From CAZUCD01 sp964618855 (GTDB lineage: Bacteria > Sumerlaeota > Sumerlaeia > SLMS01 > JANRJK01), in the NCBI GenBank assembly GCA_964618855.1, contig CAZUCD010000098.1:1-14119 (forward strand): a DNA stretch of 14,119 nt. Direction: 5' to 3'. A program made the translations under genes and the position numbers. The notes beneath the pieces were generated by a model. That model had not been told where the DNA came from and did no database searches. It saw only the letters and a program-made list of their open reading frames with translations. The first letter of the stretch is position 1, and every line of letters starts with the position of its first letter. This document shows, piece by piece, positions 1 to 8,124 of the stretch.

Positions 1-986
1 TCAGCGGCTGGATCCACGCCCGGATGGGGTCCATGAACTACCACGATGGCTATGGGCAGTTTGGGCACCATGCCGTCGGGCCGGCGAAGCCTCGCGCCGA
101 AATCCCCCACTTCCACGATGTACCCGCATGCCGAGGAGATGACGGCATCCTTGACTCCCTCGACCGTCGTGCGCCTTCCGTTCGACATCCGGACGTAGGT
201 CGCGCCCCCGCCCGGGGGGAGCATCGCCAGCCACGCCGAGTCGGAACTCGACGTGATGCGCGTGCCCGGCACCCTCGGGAGCGGCAGCACCGTGCACGTC
301 TCGGGCGAGGACACACCCCCCAGCCGGATGGTGCCGTCCGCCCCCGCCCGCGCAAACAGGCTGGGCTTCGGCGCATAGGTGAAGGAGAGCGTCCCCGTGG
401 TCTCGGTCGGATCGAGTTGCGGGGCGTTGAAGTCGGTAAGGCTCGCGCGGCGAAGCGTGCCTCCCTGCGCGAGCACCAGGAGCGCGGGTTCCCCCGCCAT
501 GAACTCGATGGAGGCCATCGGGCCCCCGAGGTCGGCGAATCGGGCCCTCGCGGCCGAATTGCGCGACAGCCAAACCGTCACCTCGCCCTTGGAGGAGCCC
601 ACCGCCAGCATCGCCCCTTCCTCGTTGAATCGCAGCGCGGTCACGGAGGCCCCGTCCGCGGCGCGTATCGTGCCACGGTCCTCGCCGGACGGGAGCCTGA
701 CCAGCCTCACCCCGCCGGAGGCGGTTCCCCATGCAACCGTCCGCGCCTGGTGCGACACCGCCAGGCAGGTCGGCGGCTCCTCGTCGTCGAGTGGCAGTTC
801 AAAGAACATGCCCTCGCTCTGAAGGTCGTACGCTATGATGGAATCCGACGTCGCAATCGCCGCTACCCGTCCATCGGCTGAGATTTCCACCTCATGGCAG
901 GGCTTCGCGGTGATGACCGGCTCCCCGGCTCGGATGCCCGCGGGCGAGAGCAGGAGGAGCAGCGCAAGGTCTGTTGGCTTCATCAT
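1..986 (-). CDS. Exported WD40-like beta-propeller protein (3' end outside window)
   Basis: I translated this frame directly. It reads open from an ATG at 986-984 to the left edge (about 328 codons) with no stop in the window, so the C-terminus is missing. The N-terminus (MMKPTDLALLLLLSPAGIRA) is a short basic start plus a Leu-rich core, consistent with a signal peptide and export. The body is a chain of roughly 40-residue blade-like units; the clearest, at about residues 111-140 (ALRFNEEGAMLAVGSSKGEV followed by TVW), has the WD40 look of a hydrophobic strand, a D/E-G turn, an A-x-G-S strand and V-x-V-W. Others lie near 35-55 and 210-225. The start codon overlaps the upstream gene's stop by one base (TGATG), which indicates translational coupling; no clear Shine-Dalgarno precedes it. 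No catalytic residues are evident, so a protein-binding or scaffold role at the envelope is likely. Family certain only as a propeller; function unknown. Confidence 0.8.
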   Translation of the reverse strand, partial: MMKPTDLALLLLLSPAGIRAGEPVITAKPCHEVEISADGRVAAIATSDSIIAYDLQSEGMFFELPLDDEEPPTCLAVSHQARTVAWGTASGGVRLVRLPSGEDRGTIRAADGASVTALRFNEEGAMLAVGSSKGEVTVWLSRNSAARARFADLGGPMASIEFMAGEPALLVLAQGGTLRRASLTDFNAPQLDPTETTGTLSFTYAPKPSLFARAGADGTIRLGGVSSPETCTVLPLPRVPGTRITSSSDSAWLAMLPPGGGATYVRMSNGRRTTVEGVKDAVISSACGYIVEVGDFGARLRRPDGMVPKLPIAIVVVHGPHPGVDPAA

Positions 987-2524
987 CAGTTGGGCCCCGC
1001 CGTGGTGTCTGGGTGCGCGCCCGCCGGGTCCCGCGAAGGGGCCGTCACTCGAAAGACATCCTCCATCGTGGGCACCGCGCCCTCATGGACCGCGAGCACG
1101 CGGCCATTCGCCGTATGCAGCACGAGGGCGGGGAACTTCGTCACCCCAAACTTCGAGCTGGTCCCTTTGTCGTTCGCGGCTGCGATGCGGTTGACATAGG
1201 TGTTTTCAGTCATGGAACGGAACGCGCGGGAGCTTGCGAGCAGCTCCGTGGCCTCGTCACCGGGCGCACCCTCCCCGGGAAAGAACGTGACGATGTATCG
1301 GCCGCGCTCCAGGGCCGCCTTCCTCACGTTTTCGGTCCCCAACTCGGGAATGCGCCGCCTGGCCACCTCCAGCATGCGCCGGCGGTCCGCCTCCTCCAAC
1401 TGCTGCGGCGACGGGGTGGTCGCGAAGTCCGGGCACGGAAACGCGACGATGGTGTTCGCGTCCTTGCCGTCCGCGGTCCTGCCCCCGAGCAGGAGCAACT
1501 GGGAGTCGGTCTGGTTCAGGAGCAGTCGCGCCCCTCGCCGTGTGGGCTCATCCATGCGGACCATCCGCCAGTTCGTGCTGGTGCCCTCGCCGATATCATT
1601 CGTGGCGAGCAGGGTCAGGGAGGTCTGCGGGTCGTCCTTCGCTAGCATGGCGTAGTCTGCCGTCGCCACCGCGTGGGTCCCCGCGCAGATCGCCGAAACA
1701 TGCGACACCGGCCGCGGAAGCGGCAGGACTCCTGTCCGGAACTCCCCCACGAAGGGATAGTTGAACCGCGCCGCCAGGTTCAGGCGCGCATCCGCCATCT
1801 CCTCGCGCGAACCCGCCTCGGGACCACCCCCCACAATGACCGCGAGGCCGGGAAAGGTCACGAGTTCGTAGCTGCCGCGCGCGAATGGCAGCTCATCGTT
1901 GGAGGCCCACTCGGCGAGCTTTGCTCCCGCCCACGGGGCCACGTGCAACCGCACGTTCCTCTGCCCCGCAGGCGCGGACTCGCCCAGCACCACCAATTGC
2001 CCGTCCACGTTCCTCATGCGCCCGACACGCGCGACCGACTCCGGCAGCTTGTCCTCTCGGAAGGGGCCGGGTTGTCCGTTGATGTCGAAGGGAGCGCGGA
2101 ATAGCCGCGGCTTCTCGGTGGAACCCTCGACGGGATTGGTCGCAAGCCACACACTGGCCGCTTCCGGCATCCACACGATGGCCGCCGGTTTCTGCCCCGG
2201 CGGGATGTCCGTGAGCTGCAACCTCTGCAGGGACCCGCTGGTGCCGCGGTCCGTGACGTCGAGCCTAAGGAGTTCCGGGCCGAGGGCACCCTCCGCGAAG
2301 CCCCACAGGGTGCGCCGGAAGATCCCCAGCGTCGGGGACTCGGCGAGTTCCCGGGGAAGATCGTCCTCCCATGCGGCCAGCGTCATCTTTCTCAGGACCG
2401 CCGGGGTGGCCAACTCGGGCGCGTTTCCGCCGGAGCCGCGCGGCGGGCGCCCGGGCTGGGCCGACAGGGACCCGCCGAGCATCAGGGCCATCAGGACGAG
2501 GAAGGGGAGGGCTTTGCGGAACAT
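986..2524 (-). CDS. Exported propeller protein with C-terminal cysteine-free thioredoxin-like domain
   Basis: The open frame extends upstream to 2812, but I place the start at ATG 2524-2522. From there a good signal peptide begins (FRK, then ALPFLVLMALMLGG, cleavage near SLSA-Q at 22/23), giving 512 residues; the upstream extension reads like non-coding sequence and would overlap the divergent gene. Residues about 45-365 contain repeated hydrophobic strands with Kelch/propeller features (VIVGGG near 232, LLLLGG near 346). Residues about 408-490 resemble the second half of a thioredoxin fold: a strand YIVTFF, then later FGVTKFP with a Pro at about 465 in the cis-proline position, then LVLHTANGRVL and a Gly. 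The place of the CxxC active site is occupied by PGEGAPGDEA, with no cysteine, so no disulfide redox activity is expected. It is the first gene of a minus-strand pair. The propeller assignment is moderate and the thioredoxin-like fold is fairly good by pattern only. Confidence 0.82.
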   Translation of the reverse strand: MFRKALPFLVLMALMLGGSLSAQPGRPPRGSGGNAPELATPAVLRKMTLAAWEDDLPRELAESPTLGIFRRTLWGFAEGALGPELLRLDVTDRGTSGSLQRLQLTDIPPGQKPAAIVWMPEAASVWLATNPVEGSTEKPRLFRAPFDINGQPGPFREDKLPESVARVGRMRNVDGQLVVLGESAPAGQRNVRLHVAPWAGAKLAEWASNDELPFARGSYELVTFPGLAVIVGGGPEAGSREEMADARLNLAARFNYPFVGEFRTGVLPLPRPVSHVSAICAGTHAVATADYAMLAKDDPQTSLTLLATNDIGEGTSTNWRMVRMDEPTRRGARLLLNQTDSQLLLLGGRTADGKDANTIVAFPCPDFATTPSPQQLEEADRRRMLEVARRRIPELGTENVRKAALERGRYIVTFFPGEGAPGDEATELLASSRAFRSMTENTYVNRIAAANDKGTSSKFGVTKFPALVLHTANGRVLAVHEGAVPTMEDVFRVTAPSRDPAGAHPDTTAGPN

Positions 2525-2648
2525 TCCGGGTAGGGAGGCTTTCCTTGCGGACTGGGAGGGATGATTCTTCACTACGGCGGCGCCGCGTCGGCGGATGCAG
2601 GGGCTGTCCAAAATGCGGGTGCCATCCATGCAATTCCCTTGCCGATCC
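2525..2648. promoter_or_regulatory. Divergent intergenic region between the two envelope-gene operons
   Basis: This 124-base stretch must hold the promoters for both the minus-strand propeller pair and the plus-strand S55 operon, because both are transcribed away from it. It contains a GC-rich patch near 2575-2594. A TATGAT hexamer at 2652-2657 lies just past its right edge and matches a sigma-70 -10 box, but no convincing -35 sits 16-18 bases upstream (TGCAAT at 2629-2634 is the best). If that -10 is real, the transcript would start after the ATG at 2649 and translation would have to begin at TTG 2682. I see no clear minus-strand promoter. Confidence 0.4.
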
Positions 2649-4571
2649 ATGTATGATGACCCTGCCCACCGGCGGGCAAGTTTGAGATTTGCCTGCAGTC
2701 CGTGGGCCGCCGCCCTCCTGGCCTGGATCTTCACCATGGCATCCCATGCGGCATCGGCCCAGAACCACCCCCGCACCCAGATCATGGATTCACGCGATCT
2801 CAAGCCCGGCATGAAGGGCTATGGCCTGAGCGTCTTCAGCGGTTCCACTCCGGAGAGGTTCGACGTCACGATACTCGGCGTGGCGGAGAACTACTCCGCG
2901 GGGACAGACCTGATTCTGGTGGAGCTGAATCATCCGCTGATCAACGAGCACGGCGTGGTCGCCGGCATGAGCGGCAGTCCCGTTTACATCGAAGGGAAGC
3001 TGATAGGCGCCGTCGCATTCGGCTGGGGATGGTCCAACCGCCCCGTGGGAGGCATCCAGCCGATCAAGGGCATGCTGGAAATCCTCGACGGCGTGACCGA
3101 GGCGATTCCTCCCCGCGTCGAAGTGCCGCCAGCCCCCGCGGACCGCGACTCAACGACACACCGCGGCCACACCCCCAGCGCCGAGCCCGTGCGCCTTCCC
3201 GCAGAGCTGCTCCGCAACCTTGGCATCAGCGAGGTCGACCCCACCGTGGACGTGGAGATGCGGCCACTCGCGACCCCGGTCCTCATGGGCAGCAGCAACC
3301 CTGCCATGGCGGAGCTCTTCCGCGCCGCATTCCCTGAGACCGGACTCCTGCCGTTGCTCGCGGGAGGAGGGGGCTCCACCACGGGGCAACCATTGGACCT
3401 GTCGGCCGCAAAGATGGTCGATGGCGGCGTGCTCATGGTCAACTTCTGCGAGGGAGACCTCGCCATGAGTGCCATCGGGACGGTCACTTTCGTGGAGGGC
3501 GACCGCCTCGTTGGGTTCGGGCATCCGATGATCGGGTTCGGCAACGTTGACATGCCCGTTTCCACGGGCGAGGTGAAGGCGATCATCCCCTCGATGGGCA
3601 CCCCGTTCAAGGTGGGTTCGCCGGGTGCTCCGGCAGGGGCGCTGCGTCAGGACCGTTCCGAGGGCGTCGGCGTCACCCTGAGGGTGCGACCGGAACTGGT
3701 GCCATTGCGGGTCCGGGTAAGCTCCCCAGAGACCGGCGTGGACCGCACCTTCAACTACCGGCTGTGGGATGACCGTTACTACATGCCCGGGGTCGCGGGG
3801 ATCTGCCTTGCCGAGGCGATCAGCACCGTCGCGCGCGAGTCCGGGCCGATGACGATAGACGCCGTCCTTTCGATGAGGCTGGACGACGGCACGTTCCTCC
3901 GCAGGCGGATGTACTTCTCGGGCGACAACTTCGTCTCGGCACTCTCCAACTCGGCGGTCCAGGGGGATGTGTCCGCAATCACCACCAATCCGGTGGCGCA
4001 GATCGGGATCACCTCGATGGAGATCAGCGCTTCGATCGGCGACAAGCTCCAGTTCCTCGGCATCACAGACGCCCGTCTGCCGCGGACGACCTACCGGCCG
4101 GGGGAGACGGCGCGCGGCACGATCCAGATCGAGGGCTGGAGGCAGGAAGTCCGCGAGGTGGAGTTCTCCATCGAGATCCCGCCCGACACGCCGGACGGCC
4201 GCTACGAGGTCGTCCTGGCCGACAACAACAGCCGGCGCGAACTGGAGTACCAAACGCGGCCCGAACTGGCCCGCTTGCGCAGCCGCGAAGACCTGTACGC
4301 GCGCATGCGGGTGGACCTCCCGGGCAACGTTCTGTGGTGCGTGCTTTACGACGGCGCGCGCCAGCTCGTGGTGGACGAACGCGGGCTGGGCCCCCTGCCG
4401 CGATCCGTCGCAGCCCTCACAGCCGCCACCACGCGGAGGACCAATGGGTCGCGCGTCGCCGAGGGACGCATCCTCGCCGAGTCGGAAACCAAGTTTGGCA
4501 ACAGGATCGTCGGAGTCCGGCGGATTCCGATCGAAGTTTCGCGGCGAGTCCAGGAGGCCCCGAACGAATGA
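2649..4571 (+). CDS. SpoIVB peptidase S55-like exported protein
   Basis: This is a 640-residue protein of the group usually annotated as SpoIVB peptidase S55 domain-containing. Residues 1-37 form a signal peptide (RRASLRF, a hydrophobic stretch, cleavage ASA-Q); RR-x-S-L-R is weakly Tat-like. Residues about 50-147 hold LKPGMKGYG, ERFDVTILGV and GVVAGMSGSPV, where Ser108 matches the SpoIVB nucleophile motif, followed by GKLIGAV. Residues about 275-345 hold VGFGHPMIGFG, with His292 matching the SpoIVB GHG histidine, then APAGALRQDRSEG. The order Ser-half then His-half is reversed relative to B. subtilis SpoIVB, and the position of the SpoIVB catalytic Asp (15 before Ser) is Leu here. Residues about 450-640 are a beta-rich tail of unknown role. 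It heads a four-gene operon and its stop overlaps the next start (ATGA). The start is uncertain: ATG 2649 or TTG 2682 (RFACSPW...). Proteolysis is plausible but unproven. Confidence 0.9.
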   Translation: MYDDPAHRRASLRFACSPWAAALLAWIFTMASHAASAQNHPRTQIMDSRDLKPGMKGYGLSVFSGSTPERFDVTILGVAENYSAGTDLILVELNHPLINEHGVVAGMSGSPVYIEGKLIGAVAFGWGWSNRPVGGIQPIKGMLEILDGVTEAIPPRVEVPPAPADRDSTTHRGHTPSAEPVRLPAELLRNLGISEVDPTVDVEMRPLATPVLMGSSNPAMAELFRAAFPETGLLPLLAGGGGSTTGQPLDLSAAKMVDGGVLMVNFCEGDLAMSAIGTVTFVEGDRLVGFGHPMIGFGNVDMPVSTGEVKAIIPSMGTPFKVGSPGAPAGALRQDRSEGVGVTLRVRPELVPLRVRVSSPETGVDRTFNYRLWDDRYYMPGVAGICLAEAISTVARESGPMTIDAVLSMRLDDGTFLRRRMYFSGDNFVSALSNSAVQGDVSAITTNPVAQIGITSMEISASIGDKLQFLGITDARLPRTTYRPGETARGTIQIEGWRQEVREVEFSIEIPPDTPDGRYEVVLADNNSRRELEYQTRPELARLRSREDLYARMRVDLPGNVLWCVLYDGARQLVVDERGLGPLPRSVAALTAATTRRTNGSRVAEGRILAESETKFGNRIVGVRRIPIEVSRRVQEAPNE

Positions 4572-6652
4572 ACCGTTTCCCAGCCCGAGTCCCGTTGGCG
4601 GCATGGGTGGCCCTTGTGCTTGCTGCGATGCAGGTGGCTTGGGGCGCCACGACCGAGGTGCTCGTCGACGACGCCAACGGGGACTTCCGTGGCGGGGAGT
4701 ACACGACCTCCACGCTCACGTGGGATGGCCATGTCTCCGCGCCCGCACTGAGGAAGCGGGCAACCGACCTTGACGCGGAAGTGGTGTGGGACGCCGTGCG
4801 GGACAAGGCCGGACGCGTTCACGTCGCGACCGGCCACGCGGGCCGCCTGTTTTCCATCGAGGGAAGCCGCGCCACGCTGCGGCACAAGTTCGACGAGCCC
4901 GCGCTCTACGCCCTCGCCGCAATGGACGACGGCGCCATCCTCGTCGGCGCCAGCCCGACAGGCATCGTCTACCGCGTGCCCCCCGCGGGCGAGCCGACCA
5001 TCCTCAGCCGGACTGGACAGTCGTTGATCTGGAAGCTGGTGCCACGCCGGGACGGCAGCGTGCTCGCCGCCACCGGACCCGAGGCGCGCGTCCTCCTCAT
5101 CGACGCCAAGGGCACGACCACAACCCTCGCGCGGATTCCCGATGCAACCAACGTCCTCGACCTCGTGGACCAGGGCGAGCGCGGCGTGGTGGCCGCAACC
5201 CAGGGAAAGGGCCTCGTCGTGCGCATCGAGCCGGGTGGCAGGGTGTTCGTCCTCGCCGACTCCGAGCAGGAGGAGGTGCGACGCCTGGCCGTGCGCCCCG
5301 ACGGCACGATCCTCGCCGCCGTGAACGGCCAGCGTTCCCCGGGGGACCGTTTCTTCAAGCGCGTCCCCCAGGCCCCGCCGAACGAGAAGCGCGAGAACAA
5401 GCCGCGCGACGTCGCTTTCGTCTTCAGCATTTTCCCGGATGGCTACGCCGACGAGCTTTGGCCCTCCCCGGAGGTCCCGATCCACGACATCGCGCTGCTC
5501 GATGACGGGCGCCTGCTGGTTGGGGCGGGGAGCAAGGGCGCCCTGTACGCGATCGATGAACGAGGACGGACCGACCAACTCGGAGGCTCGGAGTCCAAGG
5601 TACTCTCCCGCATCGCCCCCGACGGCGAGGGGAGGTGGCTGCTCGGCACCGGGGATGCTGCCTCGATCGAGACCCTCGAGCCGGCGCGCACCATGAAGGG
5701 CGAGTTTGCCTCCCGCGTGTTCAACATGAAGGGCTCTGCGCGATGGGGGAACATGCAGGTGGTCGCCGAGCGCGGAGATTTCGCGGGATTGAAGGTGTCG
5801 ACGCGCTCCGGCAACACATCGCGAGCGGACAAGGGATGGTCGGACTGGACGGCGCCGACGGAGCTCGCCGCGGGTGTTGCGCCAATCGTCAGCCCCACTT
5901 CGCGTTTCATCCAGTACAAGCTCCACTTCGAGGACGGGTCCGCAGCGCGCGTCGATGCCGTCCGACTCTTCTACCGGCAGGTGAACGTCAGGCCGAACAT
6001 CATCTCGTTCGAGCTCAAGCCCGTCGAGCCACCGAAGGACGGCGCGAAACGCTCACCCCCGGGCGTCGTGTCCCGAACGGGGCCGGTATTCGTCGATCCC
6101 GACTCCAACACGAGGGCGTTCGACATAAGCTGGAAGGCCGAGGATGCAAACGGCGATGCGCTGCTCTACGAACTGTTCCACCAAATGGCGGGCAGCGATC
6201 GATGGGTGCCGGTGGGGGAGGAGCAGTCGGCCACGACCGCGCGCCTCGACACGCGAGGCATGCCCGATGGCCTCTACAGGTTCCGGCTCGTGGCCAGCGA
6301 CCGCTCCATGAATCCCCGGGGGGACGAGAAGGAGGGAGAAGCCGTCTCGGGGCTCTACGTCATCGACAACACGATTCCGGAAGTCGTGCGATTCGACTTA
6401 CGGAAGGAAGCACCCGGCATTGGAGTCTCCGCGCGTGCGGAGGACTCCGCATCCAACATCGTCGCTGCCGCCTGGAGGATCGATTCGGGCGACTGGAACT
6501 TCCTGCTGCCCGTCGACGGGATGTTCGATGGTCGCGCGGAGGCATTCGACTTCGTCGTCGGGGCTTCCGACGCGAAGCCCGGCGCCGTGCTCTCCTTCCT
6601 CGTGACGGACGACGGCGGCAACACCGCCGTGAGGAGCGCGACCCTTGAGTAG
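4568..6652 (+). CDS. Exported beta-propeller protein with C-terminal Ig/FN3-like domains
   Basis: The start is ATG 4568, overlapping the preceding stop by four bases and preceded by a perfect AGGAGG at 4552-4557 with 10 bases of spacing; the longer upstream frame is spurious. The 694-residue product begins with a signal peptide (cleavage near AWGA-TT, about residue 27). Residues about 70-370 form a repeated-blade propeller with recurring units such as DGAILVGASPTGIVYRV, DGSVLAATG, DGRLLVGAGSKGALYAI and the WLLGTGD strand. Residues about 385-475 hold a domain with SARWG, STRSGNTSRADKGWSDW and FIQYKLHF, common after propellers in secreted bacterial proteins. Residues about 476-600 and 601-694 are Ig/FN3-like beta-sandwiches (SWKAEDANGDALLYELF, GLYRFRLVASDRS, VIDNTIPEV). 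It is probably exposed in the periplasm or on the surface. No enzymatic motif is visible. The coupling to the S55-like gene suggests the two products act together (inference). Confidence 0.93.
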   Translation: MNRFPARVPLAAWVALVLAAMQVAWGATTEVLVDDANGDFRGGEYTTSTLTWDGHVSAPALRKRATDLDAEVVWDAVRDKAGRVHVATGHAGRLFSIEGSRATLRHKFDEPALYALAAMDDGAILVGASPTGIVYRVPPAGEPTILSRTGQSLIWKLVPRRDGSVLAATGPEARVLLIDAKGTTTTLARIPDATNVLDLVDQGERGVVAATQGKGLVVRIEPGGRVFVLADSEQEEVRRLAVRPDGTILAAVNGQRSPGDRFFKRVPQAPPNEKRENKPRDVAFVFSIFPDGYADELWPSPEVPIHDIALLDDGRLLVGAGSKGALYAIDERGRTDQLGGSESKVLSRIAPDGEGRWLLGTGDAASIETLEPARTMKGEFASRVFNMKGSARWGNMQVVAERGDFAGLKVSTRSGNTSRADKGWSDWTAPTELAAGVAPIVSPTSRFIQYKLHFEDGSAARVDAVRLFYRQVNVRPNIISFELKPVEPPKDGAKRSPPGVVSRTGPVFVDPDSNTRAFDISWKAEDANGDALLYELFHQMAGSDRWVPVGEEQSATTARLDTRGMPDGLYRFRLVASDRSMNPRGDEKEGEAVSGLYVIDNTIPEVVRFDLRKEAPGIGVSARAEDSASNIVAAAWRIDSGDWNFLLPVDGMFDGRAEAFDFVVGASDAKPGAVLSFLVTDDGGNTAVRSATLE
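6631..6636 (+). promoter_or_regulatory. Shine-Dalgarno that fixes the TTG start of the radical-SAM gene
   Basis: GAGGAG lies 8 bases before TTG 6645, inside the end of the upstream propeller gene. It is the only good ribosome site near the 5' end of the DUF512 gene. It supports a TTG start rather than the in-frame GTG about 23 codons downstream, and it makes the two genes overlap by 8 bases. Confidence 0.65.
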
Positions 6653-8096
6653 CCGCACGCTTCGTGAGCGCCTGAACCGCCACGATCCAACCCTGACGAT
6701 CCCGGCGTCCGTCTCCGTGGCGGAACAGCCGGCGGGCGTGCGCGTCGCCGCCGTGGACCCTGGATCACCGGCGGAACGCGCCGGGATACGCGCGGGAGAG
6801 AAACTCCTGCGCATCAATGGCAAGGGCATCCGCGACACCGTCGACTTCTACTTCCATGGTGCGCGGGACCGACTTCGCGTGGACCTCGAAAGCGAGTCGG
6901 GCGAACCCAGGACCGTGGCGATCCGGAAGGCGACACCGGAGGAACACCTCGGGCTGGAGCTGGAGCAGTTCACGACCCAGAATTGCGGCTGCAACTGCGT
7001 CTTCTGCTTCGTCCACCAACTCCCGGACAACCTGCGCCGCACGCTCTACGTGAAGGACGAGGACTACCGTCACTCGTTCCTCAACGGCAGCTACATCACG
7101 GGCGTCACGCTCAAGCAGGCGGACCTCGACCGCATCGCGGAGCAGCGCCTGACGCCGCTCTACATCAGCGTGCATGCCATCGACGAGGACCTGCGGCGCT
7201 GGCTGCTCGGCATCAAGCGCGCCCTTCCCGTCCTCGAAATGCTGGCCTTCTTCCGCAGGCACCGCATCTCCGTGCACACGCAGATCGTCCTCTGCCCGGG
7301 CCACAACGACGGCGAGAAGCTCAGGGCGACGCTTGGGGCCCTGCTCGAGTTCCATCCCACCGTGGCCAGCATTGCGATCGTTCCCGTCGGGCTGACCAAG
7401 TGGCGCGAGGGGCTGCCGGAACTCACGCCCGTCACGCGCGAGTACGCGGGCCGTTTCCTGCGGGAATGGCGTCCTCACCTCGCGAAAATCGAGGCCGATC
7501 ATGGCAAGCCGGTGGCAATGCTCGCCGACGAGTGGTACCTGATCGCGGGGAGGCGCACGCCCGCATACACCAACTACCCCGACCTGCCGCAGCTCTCGAA
7601 TGGCTGCGGTGTCGTGTATCACTTCTACAAGGACTTCGCCCGGGCAAGGCGAGCGCTTCCCCCCAAGCTCGGGAGGAAGTGGCGCGTCGCCGCGATCACC
7701 AGCACCCTAAGCGGCCCCGTCCTCGAACGAATCACAAGCCTCTGCCGCAAGTGCGAGGGGCTGGAGGTGGACGTCCTGCCGACCGTGAACACCCTCTTTG
7801 GCGAGTCGATCCACGTCACCGGACTCCTCGGCGGGGGAGACATCGGCCGCACAATCCGCCATCATCCACTTTACGACCAGTACCTGCTCCCCGGCAACTG
7901 CCTGCGGAAGCATGACTCCCGTTTCATCGACGACATGACGCTCGAGGAGCTCCGCAAGCGGACGGGGCGTCTCGTGACCCCGGTGCTCGGCGGCGCGCAC
8001 GACTTCGTGCAGACCATCCTGGATGCCGCGCAGGGCCGCACGCATGAGGGACCCGGCGAACACGTCTTTCTCGCCCCGCATTGGAGCAACTCCTAG
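6645..8096 (+). CDS. PDZ and DUF512 radical-SAM family protein
   Basis: The 483-residue product starts at TTG 6645, chosen for the GAGGAG 8 bases upstream. Residues about 24-95 form a PDZ-like domain (VDPGSPAERAGIRAGEKLLR, then INGKGI). Residues about 108-320 are a radical-SAM core with the CX3CX2C iron-sulfur motif: NCGCNCVFCF, with ligands Cys114, Cys118 and Cys121 and an extra Cys116. The family signatures follow: HQLPDNLRRTLYVKDEDYR, SFLNGSYIT, PLYISVHAIDEDLR and HTQIVLCPG. Residues about 320-435 are the DUF512 domain (QLSNGCGVVY, TGLLGGGDI, a FIDDMTLEEL segment). Length and order fit the bacterial DUF512/radical-SAM group, predicted cytosolic iron-sulfur enzymes using S-adenosylmethionine. 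The reaction of this family is not known to me. It is unusual to find it between an exported propeller and a membrane glycosyltransferase. Family assignment is firm; substrate is unknown. Confidence 0.96.
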   Translation: MSSRTLRERLNRHDPTLTIPASVSVAEQPAGVRVAAVDPGSPAERAGIRAGEKLLRINGKGIRDTVDFYFHGARDRLRVDLESESGEPRTVAIRKATPEEHLGLELEQFTTQNCGCNCVFCFVHQLPDNLRRTLYVKDEDYRHSFLNGSYITGVTLKQADLDRIAEQRLTPLYISVHAIDEDLRRWLLGIKRALPVLEMLAFFRRHRISVHTQIVLCPGHNDGEKLRATLGALLEFHPTVASIAIVPVGLTKWREGLPELTPVTREYAGRFLREWRPHLAKIEADHGKPVAMLADEWYLIAGRRTPAYTNYPDLPQLSNGCGVVYHFYKDFARARRALPPKLGRKWRVAAITSTLSGPVLERITSLCRKCEGLEVDVLPTVNTLFGESIHVTGLLGGGDIGRTIRHHPLYDQYLLPGNCLRKHDSRFIDDMTLEELRKRTGRLVTPVLGGAHDFVQTILDAAQGRTHEGPGEHVFLAPHWSNS

Positions 8097-8124
8097 CCCG
8101 GCGCCCTGCCCGGCGGGCATCCCG

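Noticed and set aside
3150..4604. A 484-codon minus-strand open frame opposite the S55-like gene
   Set aside because: His/Arg/Asp-rich shadow frame without motifs; the plus strand carries the conserved GMSGSP and GFGHP motifs.
4346..5926. A 526-codon minus-strand open frame opposite the propeller gene
   Set aside because: No family pattern and it covers a coupled plus-strand junction with a perfect AGGAGG; a GC-driven shadow.
6645..8096. DUF512 protein as a membrane site-2 or HtrA-type protease because of its PDZ domain
   Set aside because: It has no membrane segments or protease motifs; the CX3CX2C motif and DUF512 signatures make it a radical-SAM family protein.
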